A stretch of DNA of 15,259 bases, from contig JADGPH010000153.1 in assembly GCA_017882555.1 (NCBI GenBank), forward strand, positions 1 through 15,259, given 5' to 3'. Of the stretch, positions 1-7,372 are shown piece by piece. The translations under genes were made by a program, and so were the position numbers. Below the pieces are notes generated by a model. That model saw only the letters and a program-made list of their open reading frames with translations, ran no database searches and was not told the origin of the DNA. The DNA comes from Thermoleophilia bacterium. GTDB taxonomy: Bacteria; Actinomycetota; Thermoleophilia; Miltoncostaeales; Miltoncostaeaceae. The first letter of the stretch is position 1. Every line of letters starts with the position of its first letter.

Positions 1-5
1 GCCCC

Positions 6-989
6 CTAGAGGCGGATCTCCCGAATGATTGTCCGGCTGAACAGGTGCACGGTGTCGATGAACTGGACGGTGTTACCGAGTAAATCCATCACGATTGAAT
101 GTGTCCGCGCGCCGTCTGTGAAATAGCGTACGCCCTCGAGCAGGCTGCCATCGGTTACCCCGGTTGCGATGACGTAATACGGCTTCGGCGCCAGTTCCGC
201 GATACCAAACCTCGTGTCGAGGTCGGTGATCCCGAAGTCCGCCAACTTTGCCGCTTCCTCATCTGTGCGGGGCCACATTTTGGCTTGAATCTCGCCTCCA
301 AGGCACTCCAACGCGGCAGCAGTGATGACGCCTTCGGTGGATCCACCGATACCGACGTACAGGTGGTCCCCGGTACCGCGGACGCCGACCGACATACTCG
401 CGGTGATATCGCCATCGGGAATCAGGCGAATCCGCGCTCCAGCGGCCCGGATCTCTTCGATGAGCTTCTCGTGCCGTGGGCGATCCAGCACCACTACCGT
501 CAAGTCACGGATCCGGCGCTGGTAGCACCGGGCCAGCACCTCGAGGGTGTCGGACATCGGGGCATCGATATCGATCCGCCCCTTCGCGCTCGGTCCGACG
601 CAGATCTTGCGCATGTACATGTCGGGAGCCGACATGATGCCGCCGGGAGCGCCCACGACGCAGATGGAAATCGCACCGCTGTCGCCTCGGGCCACGAGAT
701 CGGTGCCTTCCAGCGGGTCCACCGCAATCTCACACGGCATGCCACCGACCCCCAGCAGTTCACCGACGTACAGTTCCGGGGCTTCGTCCTTCTCACCCTC
801 ACCGATCACGACGGTGCCGCTGATCGCCAGCTTGCCGAACTCCTCGCGCATCGCGTCGACGGCGGCGCCATCGGCGGCGTGATTGTCGCCCCGGCCCAGC
901 CAACGACCCGACGCGAGCGCCGCCTGCTCGGTGACCTTCAGAAAGTCGACGGCGGGGACCGTTGGGTCCGCAACGGATGGATTGGTCAT
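6..989 (-). CDS. glpX: Class II fructose-1,6-bisphosphatase GlpX
   Basis: Cytosolic, metal-dependent phosphatase that converts fructose 1,6-bisphosphate to fructose 6-phosphate in gluconeogenesis; some family members also act on sedoheptulose 1,7-bisphosphate. The 327-residue protein has the usual length. It shows the class II signatures: GEGEKDEAPEL at about 63-73, DPLEGT at 91-96 with the metal-binding Asp and Glu, followed by RGDSGAISIC, and GGSTEGV around Glu219, matching the catalytic acids known from E. coli GlpX. The ATG lies 5 bp after the transaldolase stop, so the two are probably co-transcribed and glpX is the last gene of the visible minus-strand run. The TAG stop is 6 bp from the window edge, so any terminator is outside. 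The assignment is secure; bifunctional FBPase/SBPase activity cannot be decided from sequence. Confidence 0.96.
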   Translation of the reverse strand: MTNPSVADPTVPAVDFLKVTEQAALASGRWLGRGDNHAADGAAVDAMREEFGKLAISGTVVIGEGEKDEAPELYVGELLGVGGMPCEIAVDPLEGTDLVARGDSGAISICVVGAPGGIMSAPDMYMRKICVGPSAKGRIDIDAPMSDTLEVLARCYQRRIRDLTVVVLDRPRHEKLIEEIRAAGARIRLIPDGDITASMSVGVRGTGDHLYVGIGGSTEGVITAAALECLGGEIQAKMWPRTDEEAAKLADFGITDLDTRFGIAELAPKPYYVIATGVTDGSLLEGVRYFTDGARTHSIVMDLLGNTVQFIDTVHLFSRTIIREIRL

Positions 990-994
990 CGTGA

Positions 995-1651
995 TCAGCC
1001 TGCCTGCCGCGTCCGCCGGGCAGCGGCGTCAGCGTTGAATTTCTCAAGGCCGGCACTGGTGAGCGGGTGTTCAAGCATTTGATAGAAGACTTTCGGTGGG
1101 ATGGTGGCGATGTCGGCACCCATTTTGGCAGCCTCAATCACATGAATGGGATTCCGGATCGACGCCGCGAGCACCTCGACCTCGGAGTCGAACCCCAACA
1201 GCGCATCAACAATCTCTCGAAGAGCGTCAACCCCGTTGTTGCCGATGTCGTCGTAGCGACCAACAAACGGCGACACGTACCGCGCGCCCGCGGAGGCCGC
1301 CAGCAGCGCCTGCGGCGCAGTGAAACACAGCGTCATGTTGACCGAGATACCATCGGACGCAAGCGTCGAGGTGGCCCGCAGGCCTTCGGCGCTCGTGGGG
1401 ATCTTCACCACGATATTCGGGTGGATTGCCGCCAACCGGCGTCCTTCGGACACCATCTCGTGCCGGTCCTGAGCAACGACCTCGGCAGAGATCGGTCCAT
1501 CGACGAGCTCGCAAATGCGCCGATAGATACTGATCTCATCGCCCTCGACCTGATTGAGCAGGCTCGGGTTCGTGGTCACCCCCTTGAGCACGCCCCACGC
1601 TGCCAGGGTTTCGATCTCGTGCAGGTCCGCGCTGTCGATAAAGAGCTTCAC
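995..1651 (-). CDS. tal: Transaldolase, short (TalC/FSA-like) type
   Basis: Class I aldolase of about 220 residues from the TalC/fructose-6-phosphate aldolase group, which moves a dihydroxyacetone unit between sugar phosphates through a Schiff base. Visible motifs are FIDSADL with Asp6, GVTTNPSLL at 24-32, and VVKIPTSAEGL with the Schiff-base Lys83. Two residues that separate the activities favour transaldolase over fructose-6-phosphate aldolase: Glu57 (SAEVVA; Gln59 in E. coli FSA) and Phe129 (YVSPFVGR; Tyr131 in FSA). The start is GTG at 1651, supported by AAGGA six bases upstream. glpX follows after 5 bp, which fits a shared role in interconverting sugar phosphates. The family is certain and the transaldolase activity likely. 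Confidence 0.93.
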   Translation of the reverse strand: MKLFIDSADLHEIETLAAWGVLKGVTTNPSLLNQVEGDEISIYRRICELVDGPISAEVVAQDRHEMVSEGRRLAAIHPNIVVKIPTSAEGLRATSTLASDGISVNMTLCFTAPQALLAASAGARYVSPFVGRYDDIGNNGVDALREIVDALLGFDSEVEVLAASIRNPIHVIEAAKMGADIATIPPKVFYQMLEHPLTSAGLEKFNADAAARRTRQAG

Positions 1652-1657
1652 GGCAGG

Positions 1658-1662
1658 TCCTT
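1658..1662 (-). promoter_or_regulatory. Ribosome binding site of transaldolase gene
   Basis: On the minus strand AAGGA lies six bases before the GTG at 1651. It is one of the few clear Shine-Dalgarno sequences in the window and fixes the GTG start of the transaldolase gene. Confidence 0.7.
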
Positions 1663-1800
1663 CGCTTGTCGTTCGGCGGCCAGGTCACTCGTCGGATCAT
1701 CCCCACCATACCCACCTGGAGATCACATCTATCACCGCAGCCCGAAGGCGTTTGGTCTCCGGGGGCAGCACCGAGGGGACACCCGACACCAGGCGACCCA

Positions 1801-1819
1801 CGCGGGTGCCATTCCCGCG
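1801..1819 (-). terminator. Possible hairpin after folP
   Basis: CGCGGG and CCCGCG form a perfect 6-bp stem with a 7-base loop, about 10 bases past the folP stop codon on the minus strand. No T run follows, so it is not a classical intrinsic terminator; it could attenuate transcription or protect the 3' end. It lies in the 177 bp gap (1652-1828) between folP and the transaldolase gene, in which I see no coding sequence. Confidence 0.3.
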
Positions 1820-1828
1820 GGCAGGATG

Positions 1829-2704
1829 CTACTTGATGACCCCGTGCCACCGCTCGGGTGCGCCTGAGATTAGTGCTTCGGTCATGGTCAGCACATCCCG
1901 CAAGAAGCCTACATCGTGGACACGAAAGAGGCTCGCGCCTCGAAGCCGACACCACACCACCGCGGCGGCGTTGGGCGCCAAGCGCTCGTTCGCCACCCTT
2001 CCGGTGACCGCCCCGAGCACCTTCTTGTTGGAGATCGGCACGAAGATCGGTCGCCCAAGCACGCTCAACTCATGGAGGCGATGCAACAGGTCCAAGTCCT
2101 GCTCGGGGGATTTGCCCAAGCCCACCCCGGGGTCGATCACAATCCGCGCCCGCGCAATTGCCGCGTCATCGGTGCGCTCCAGCGTGCCCTGGGCCCATTC
2201 GATTACCGCCCCCGGGACATCCACATGGGGGAAGCTCATCGGACGGACCTTGGGGTCCCCAAAGAAATGGGTCAGCACGATCCCGACATGGCTTGCCGCC
2301 GCGACGCGCAGCATGTCGGGGTCCCGCAAGCCCGTGGGGTCATTCAAGATCGACGCGCCCGCGGCGATCGCCGCATCGGCAACTGCCGGGTTGAAGGTGT
2401 CGATCGCAATCGGCTGTCGGATCGCGTCAACGAGTTCGCGAATCACCGGGACCACGCGCGCGATTTCTTCAGAAACCTCGGTCCGGGCCGAGAATCGCAG
2501 AGATTCCCCACCGACTTCGATCACGCTCGCGCCCTGGCGGGCAAGGTCCAGCCCATGAGCCACCGAGGCCGCCGTGCCGAAATGACGCCCCTCGTCGGTA
2601 AACGAGTCAGGGGTCGCGTTGACGATCCCCACCACATGGCCCCGCGAGCAATCGAGGCTTCCCGTGGCGTGGTGCCAGTGGCGGGCGCCGGGTGCCAGCC
2701 CCAT
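1829..2704 (-). CDS. folP: Dihydropteroate synthase (divergent substrate loops)
   Basis: TIM-barrel enzyme that joins p-aminobenzoate to dihydropterin pyrophosphate in folate synthesis. From the ATG at 2704 it has 291 residues, close to the usual size. An in-frame ATG at 2839 would overlap thrB by 103 bp, so I prefer 2704, which leaves a 32 bp gap. Motifs include GIVNATPDSFTDEG (about 26-39), IEVGGESLRFSAR (62-74), IDTFNPAVADAA, ASILNDPTGLRD with Asn121-Asp122, DPGVGLGKSP (191-200) and a final RVHDV. Several positions are unusual: the STRPG-type loop reads SLRFS, the conserved Met-His is Thr-His (VLTHFFGD), and the SRK motif reads SNKKVLG. It may therefore be a divergent DHPS or a paralogue with altered activity. 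No other folate gene is present; it follows thrB in the same run. Confidence 0.88.
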   Translation of the reverse strand: MGLAPGARHWHHATGSLDCSRGHVVGIVNATPDSFTDEGRHFGTAASVAHGLDLARQGASVIEVGGESLRFSARTEVSEEIARVVPVIRELVDAIRQPIAIDTFNPAVADAAIAAGASILNDPTGLRDPDMLRVAAASHVGIVLTHFFGDPKVRPMSFPHVDVPGAVIEWAQGTLERTDDAAIARARIVIDPGVGLGKSPEQDLDLLHRLHELSVLGRPIFVPISNKKVLGAVTGRVANERLAPNAAAVVWCRLRGASLFRVHDVGFLRDVLTMTEALISGAPERWHGVIK

Positions 2705-2736
2705 CAAGGGGTCTGACGGAACGGGGTCCGCGCGGC

Positions 2737-3666
2737 TCAACCGATCGAGCGCTCCAGGCGAGGCGCATCCCCCGGTGTGGTCCAACGCGCCCGTACGCCA
2801 GTCTGAGCGATTCTCACCGGCTGCAGGCGCGTTTGGCATCCCACGTCGGCAAGCACACCGGTCGCCGCCGCCTCAAGGTCCGCGAAGTCCTCTTCCCGAC
2901 ACCACATCAGGGTGGTTGGGCCCGATCCGGAGATCGTCACGCCCAAGCACCCGTGGGTGCCCACCAGGCCACGCTGCGCCGACAGTCCGGGCACGAGCGG
3001 TCCACGGTACGGCTCGTGGATCCAGTCCTCGAGGACCGCGGGCAGATCATCCAGCTGCCCCTGGGTCAGCGCCAGCACCAGGCGAATGCCGTTTGCCAGC
3101 GTCGCAGTGGCATCGCTTCGGGGAATCTCGGTGGGCAACGCTTGGCGGGCGTCGGCCGTTGACACTTTCTCGCCCGGGATTGCGGCGAGAAATGCGAGCG
3201 ACCGCGGCACCTCTAAGCGAATCGTCGTGTGGCCCGCCCCAACGGCGACGATGCCGCCGGTCAGACACGCGGCCGCATTGTCGGCGTGGCCCTCGGCGCG
3301 TGCAGCACGTGCCAGCAACTCGGCGGGACTCCACCGCAGGCCGCCAAGGGCGTTGGCGGCCACCAGGCCCGCACACACCGTCGCTGCCGACGATCCCAAC
3401 CCCCGACCGAGCGGAATCCGGTTGCGACATTCGATCTCAAGATCGTCCAACGACTCAAGACCCTCGAGCAGCGCCCGACAGATCAGGTTCGACGCGTCCT
3501 CGGGAAGGTCGCCCGCGCCTTCCCCGATTACCCGGACAACGAGCGGCCCCCGACGACGCGTGATCACCACCGCATTCGTGAGGTCGAGCGCCGCCGCCAG
3601 CACGTCGAACCCTGGGCCGAGATTCGCCGAGGTTGCCGGGGCGCTGACAACCAAGGACTCAGCCAT
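2737..3666 (-). CDS. thrB: Homoserine kinase
   Basis: GHMP-superfamily kinase that phosphorylates L-homoserine with ATP to give O-phosphohomoserine, the substrate of threonine synthase. The protein is 309 residues from the ATG at 3666; a TTG one codon upstream is less likely. The three GHMP motifs are present: APATSANLGPGFD near the N-terminus, the phosphate-binding GRGLGSSAAT in the middle, followed by EGHADNAAACLTGG, and the C-terminal VTISGSGPTT. The start codon overlaps the thrC stop by 8 bases (ATGGCTGA), so translation is probably coupled, and it acts directly after hom and before thrC in the pathway. It is followed by folP. No strong Shine-Dalgarno sequence is seen, which fits coupling. 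The assignment is secure. Confidence 0.95.
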   Translation of the reverse strand: MAESLVVSAPATSANLGPGFDVLAAALDLTNAVVITRRRGPLVVRVIGEGAGDLPEDASNLICRALLEGLESLDDLEIECRNRIPLGRGLGSSAATVCAGLVAANALGGLRWSPAELLARAARAEGHADNAAACLTGGIVAVGAGHTTIRLEVPRSLAFLAAIPGEKVSTADARQALPTEIPRSDATATLANGIRLVLALTQGQLDDLPAVLEDWIHEPYRGPLVPGLSAQRGLVGTHGCLGVTISGSGPTTLMWCREEDFADLEAAATGVLADVGCQTRLQPVRIAQTGVRARWTTPGDAPRLERSIG

Positions 3667-4714
3667 CAAACACCGCGCGTTCGAGGTCCGCCACCGTCGA
3701 CGGAATCCGTATCACCGGAGACGCATTCGCAACCGCAATGTCGGGATCTTTCAGGCCATGACCGGTCAGGACGCAGACAACGGTCTGGCCATCGGTGAAC
3801 TCGCCGGCTTCGGCCCGCATCATGAATCCTGCCAGCGACGCGGCCGACGCCGGCTCGCAGAAGATGCCTTCCGTGGTCGCGACCAGCCGATACGCAGCGA
3901 GAATCTGGGCGTCGGTGACCGACGCGATCGAGCCGTGCGAGTCGGCGATCGCTGCGAGCGCCTGCGGGCCGCTCGCGGGGTTGCCGATCCGGATGGCGGT
4001 GGCGACCGTCTCGGGGTGATCGATGGTGTGACCGAGCACCAACGGAGCAGCACCGGCTGCCTGAAACCCCATCATCCGCGGAACGCTCGACACGCGGCCC
4101 GCACGGTGATAGGCCTGGAATCCCGCCCAGTAGGCGGTGATATTTCCGGCGTTGCCCACAGGGATGCACAGCACGTCAGGGGCCTGGCCGAGATCGTCGC
4201 AAATCTCAAATGCCCCGGTCATCTGGCCCGCGATCCGGTGCGGATTGACCGAGTTGACCAGTTCGATGTCAGACACCTCGGCAAGCCCGCGAACAACCTC
4301 AAGTGCCTGGTCAAAGTTGCCGTCGATCGAGATCACGCGTGCGCCGTGCACGATCGCTTGGGCCAGCTTGCCCGAGGCAATCTTGCCCTCGGGAATCACG
4401 ACCGCGGCGAGAATGCCCGCCCGGGCCGCATAGGCCGCCGCCGACGCCGAGGTGTTGCCTGTGCTGGCGCAAATCACCGCTTGGGCACCACGCTCGACCG
4501 CCTTGCTCACGGCCATCGTCATGCCGCGATCCTTGAAACTCCCCGTGGGGTTCATCCCTTCGAACTTGGCAAATACCCGCACCCCGAACCGCGCGCCCAA
4601 CCGCTCAAGGGCAACCAGCGGCGTGGCGCCTTCGCCCAGGCTGATGACCGGCGTCGCGTCGGTGACCGCAAGAAATGCGCGATACCGCACGATCAAGGCT
4701 GGGGGTAGGCTCAC
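3659..4714 (-). CDS. thrC: Threonine synthase
   Basis: PLP-dependent fold type II enzyme that converts O-phospho-L-homoserine to L-threonine and phosphate. The 351-residue length matches the short bacterial class. The PLP lysine is Lys61 in TGSFKDRGM. The asparagine loop CASTGNTSASAAAYA follows, and PVGNAGNITAYW provides the glycine-rich phosphate-binding loop. The C-terminal serine region is CVLTGHGLKD, typical of threonine synthase rather than threonine dehydratase. The start is a GTG whose last two bases are shared with the hom stop (GTGA). An AGGAGG at 4719-4724 gives one of the best ribosome binding sites in the window. It sits between hom and thrB in a tightly packed cassette, so the pathway context agrees with the motifs. 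Confidence 0.96.
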   Translation of the reverse strand: MSLPPALIVRYRAFLAVTDATPVISLGEGATPLVALERLGARFGVRVFAKFEGMNPTGSFKDRGMTMAVSKAVERGAQAVICASTGNTSASAAAYAARAGILAAVVIPEGKIASGKLAQAIVHGARVISIDGNFDQALEVVRGLAEVSDIELVNSVNPHRIAGQMTGAFEICDDLGQAPDVLCIPVGNAGNITAYWAGFQAYHRAGRVSSVPRMMGFQAAGAAPLVLGHTIDHPETVATAIRIGNPASGPQALAAIADSHGSIASVTDAQILAAYRLVATTEGIFCEPASAASLAGFMMRAEAGEFTDGQTVVCVLTGHGLKDPDIAVANASPVIRIPSTVADLERAVFDG

Positions 4715-6033
4715 GCGCCCTCCTCGGCGAGAAGTCGCAACAACACCGGCTCGCCACGCACTTCCTCCATATCGCGCATCGCGTCCAGCGCCGCGTTCAT
4801 GCGCGCCTCGGACCCCATGTGGGTTACCAACACCAAGCGAGCTCCATCACCTTCGCCGCGCTGGATCACGCTGCGAATCGACAGGCCGGAGTTGGCAAAC
4901 ACCGTCGCGATCCGTGCCAAAACGCCCGGGCGATCGACGACGCGCAGGCGCACATAGAAGGCCGATTCGGTCTGATCCGGACTCAACAATGGTCGTCCAG
5001 CGTCCGCCAGCGCATTCTGTAGAAAACTGCCCTGTGCGGTCCCGAGGATCGACAAGACATCGGCGAGCACGGCCGAAGCCGTCTCGGTACCGCCCGCGCC
5101 AGGTCCGACGAGCATGATCTGCCGAACGGTTCCCGACTCCAGCAGGACGGCGTTGTCCGCACCTCTGACCGCAGCGAGCCGATGACTCTCGGGCACGAGC
5201 GCGGGGTGCACGCGGACGCTGATCCCACCGTCGACCAAGCGCGCGACTCCCAGCAGCTTGATCACGAATCCCAGATCTTTGGCAAGGTCGAAGTCCTCGC
5301 CGTGCAGCCCGTCGATGCCCTCAAACGGGACGTCATCAAAGTGCACGTTGGTGTGGAACGCGATTGACGCCAAGATGGCCATCTTGGCGGCCGCATCGGC
5401 CCCGCCCACATCCTCGCTCGGATCTGCTTCGGCGTAGCCCAACGCCTGGGCCTGCGCCAGCGCATCCGCGTAGCTCATTCCACCGCGCGACATCTCCGAG
5501 AGAATGTAGTTGGTCGTGCCGTTGACGATGCCGGTGACCGCAAAGATTTCCGCAGCGAGCAGCGACTCCCGAAGTACTTTGATCACCGGAATCCCCGCGC
5601 AGGCTGACGCCTCGAACCGCAACTCGGTGCCCGAGCTCTGGGCAAGCGCCAAGAGCTCTGCCCCGTGACGCGAGAGCAGCTGCTTGTTGGCGGTCACGAC
5701 CGGAAGCCCCGCCTGAAGCGCCTGGCGCAGATACGTTCCGGTCGGCTCAACGCCGCCCATCACCTCCACGATCAGGTCGACGGTCGGATCTCGGAGCACA
5801 TCCTGGGGGTCCGTGGTCAGCTGCCGCAGATCGATCCCGTCGCGTGGTTTCGACGTATCGCGCACCAAGATCGGACCAATCTCCAAGCGTCGTCCGGACG
5901 CCCGAGCGATGGTTTCGCCCTGGCCGGAAATCGTCCGAACAAAAGCCTGGCCGACGGTCCCGCATCCCAGCAGGCCAATACGCACCGGACGGTCGGGCGA
6001 TCCATCGATGGCAGAGGAATTAGGCAAGGTCAC
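4711..6033 (-). CDS. hom: Homoserine dehydrogenase with C-terminal ACT domain
   Basis: NAD(P)-dependent enzyme that reduces aspartate semialdehyde to homoserine, the entry to threonine and methionine synthesis. From GTG at 6033 it has 440 residues; another in-frame GTG at 6060 would give 449. The Rossmann motif GLLGCGTVG is at about 20-28. Catalytic-domain motifs include VTANKQLLSRHG, GIVNGTTNYILSEM and EADPSEDVGGADAAAK. The last 85 residues form an ACT domain beginning YVRLRVVDRPGVLARIA, the usual site of threonine feedback inhibition. The 6033 start overlaps the lysA stop by 14 bases, the 6060 start by 41; neither has a clear Shine-Dalgarno, so the start is uncertain. There is no fused aspartokinase domain, and lysC and asd are not in the window. 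Confidence 0.95.
   Translation of the reverse strand: MTLPNSSAIDGSPDRPVRIGLLGCGTVGQAFVRTISGQGETIARASGRRLEIGPILVRDTSKPRDGIDLRQLTTDPQDVLRDPTVDLIVEVMGGVEPTGTYLRQALQAGLPVVTANKQLLSRHGAELLALAQSSGTELRFEASACAGIPVIKVLRESLLAAEIFAVTGIVNGTTNYILSEMSRGGMSYADALAQAQALGYAEADPSEDVGGADAAAKMAILASIAFHTNVHFDDVPFEGIDGLHGEDFDLAKDLGFVIKLLGVARLVDGGISVRVHPALVPESHRLAAVRGADNAVLLESGTVRQIMLVGPGAGGTETASAVLADVLSILGTAQGSFLQNALADAGRPLLSPDQTESAFYVRLRVVDRPGVLARIATVFANSGLSIRSVIQRGEGDGARLVLVTHMGSEARMNAALDAMRDMEEVRGEPVLLRLLAEEGA
4719..4724 (-). promoter_or_regulatory. Ribosome binding site of thrC
   Basis: AGGAGG on the minus strand, four bases before the thrC GTG and inside the end of hom. It suggests that thrC can initiate efficiently on its own in addition to coupling through the GTGA overlap. 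Confidence 0.7.
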
Positions 6034-7321
6034 GACCGAGGATATCGGCGTACGTCTCACGGCGCGTCACCAGGCGAGCCCGACCGTCGGCCACGAACAC
6101 CACCGCCGGCCGTGGCTGACCGTTGTAGTTCGAGGCCATCGCCACCCCATAGGCACCGGTCGCCGGCAGGCAGACGACATCGCCGACCGCGAGTTCGGGA
6201 AGATGGGCCTCCGCGACCAAGATGTCGCCGCTCTCGCAATGCTTGCCGACCACACGATAGGTGCGATCGGGATCGGCCGACGCACGGTTCGCAAGCACGG
6301 GTTCGTAGACCGCGCCGTAGAGCATCGGCCGCAGTAGGTCGCTCATCCCGCCATCCACCGATGCGTAGGTCCGCACGCCGGGAATCGGCTTGATCCCGCC
6401 CACGCGATAGAGGGTCACGCCGGAGCGACCGACCATCGATCGCCCGGGCTCACACAACAACCTCGGCACCCTGAGGCCACGCGCGGTAAAGGCCGATCGC
6501 AGCGCATCTGCTTGAGCCTGGGCAAACGTGGCGATGCTCGGCGGCTCGTGGTCCCGCGTATAGGCAACCCCGAGCCCCCCGCCGAGGTCCACCACGCCGA
6601 TGTCGTCGGCGCCGACCTCCCGCGCGAACTCGGCAAGGACCTCGGCGGTCGGCGCGAAAACCGACAGGTCGAACAGTTGAGATCCGAGGTGGGCGTGCAA
6701 ACCGACCAACTCCAGGTGCGCCGAGGCACGGATCGCGGCCACTCCCCGCTGCGCATCACCGGCAAGCGAAAAACCGAACTTCGAATCGACCTGACCGGTG
6801 GCGATCGCCGCGTGCGTGGCAGGGTCAATGCCTGGGGTCACGCGCACCAACACGCGCTGGCGACGACCCCGAGCGGCCGCAGCCCGCTCTATGACAGCGA
6901 TCTCATCGAATCCATCGATCACCACCGTCCCTACACCTGCCTCGAGGGCTTCGGTGATCTCGTGCGGTGACTTGTTGTTGCCGTGCAGGTAGATGCGCCC
7001 CGGCGCGAAACCCGCCGCAAGCGCCGCATGCAGTTCGCCGCCGGAGGCCACATCCACCGAGAGCCCCTCCTGCTGCAGCAACCGGAGCACGCCGAGCCCA
7101 AAGTAGGCCTTGCTTGCGTACACGACCTCGGCATCAAGCCCAACGGCGGCGTAGGCCTGGACGAAGTCGCGTGCGGTCTGGCGCAGGTGCTGCTCGTCGT
7201 AGACGACCAACGGGGTTCCGAATTCGTCGGCGAGCGCGACGGCGTCGCATCCACCGATCGACAAGTGGCCGTCGGGGGTAACCGACGCCGAAGAGGGCAA
7301 GACCTGATTTGCGGCCAGCAT
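6020..7321 (-). CDS. lysA: Diaminopimelate decarboxylase
   Basis: PLP enzyme of the alanine-racemase fold (type III) that decarboxylates meso-diaminopimelate to L-lysine, the last step of lysine synthesis. From the ATG at 7321 it has 433 residues; a GTG at 7369 would add 16 residues but would cross the divergent promoter region and overlap the start region of the hydrolase. The PLP lysine is in VVYASKAYFGLGVL. Further motifs are HAHLGSQLFD, the phosphate-binding DLGGGLGVAY, CEPGRSMVG, and GKHCESGDIL with the active-site Cys that acts across the dimer. It is the first gene of the minus-strand run; its stop overlaps the start of hom. Placing lysA with hom, thrC and thrB joins both outlets of the aspartate pathway. 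No Shine-Dalgarno is visible, so the message may be leaderless or nearly so. Confidence 0.96.
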   Translation of the reverse strand: MLAANQVLPSSASVTPDGHLSIGGCDAVALADEFGTPLVVYDEQHLRQTARDFVQAYAAVGLDAEVVYASKAYFGLGVLRLLQQEGLSVDVASGGELHAALAAGFAPGRIYLHGNNKSPHEITEALEAGVGTVVIDGFDEIAVIERAAAARGRRQRVLVRVTPGIDPATHAAIATGQVDSKFGFSLAGDAQRGVAAIRASAHLELVGLHAHLGSQLFDLSVFAPTAEVLAEFAREVGADDIGVVDLGGGLGVAYTRDHEPPSIATFAQAQADALRSAFTARGLRVPRLLCEPGRSMVGRSGVTLYRVGGIKPIPGVRTYASVDGGMSDLLRPMLYGAVYEPVLANRASADPDRTYRVVGKHCESGDILVAEAHLPELAVGDVVCLPATGAYGVAMASNYNGQPRPAVVFVADGRARLVTRRETYADILGRDLA

Positions 7322-7372
7322 CAGAACGCTTCGGACGGTACCAGATCGCGAGCTATGCTCGCGAAACACCTC
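7322..7372. promoter_or_regulatory. Divergent lysA/hydrolase promoter region with palindrome
   Basis: This 51 bp spacer must hold the promoters of both lysA (minus) and the alpha/beta hydrolase (plus). At 7346-7364 it contains a perfect inverted repeat TCGCGAGC-TAT-GCTCGCGA with 8-bp arms. A TATGCT at 7354-7359 inside it resembles a -10 box for the plus strand, with a weak TTCGGA 18 bases upstream. The repeat could be an operator for one or both genes. No known regulator motif is recognised. Confidence 0.45.

Noticed and set aside
99..1082. A 327-codon open frame on the plus strand opposite glpX
   Set aside because: It mirrors a well-conserved glpX; the translation has no recognisable motif and the composition of a shadow frame.
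2705..2839. N-terminal extension of folP to the ATG at 2839
   Set aside because: It would overlap thrB by about 100 bp and add residues unlike any DHPS N-terminus; the ATG at 2704 gives normal length.
2912..4708. A 598-codon plus-strand frame across thrB and thrC
   Set aside because: Runs antisense through two secure genes, and the product looks random and arginine-rich.
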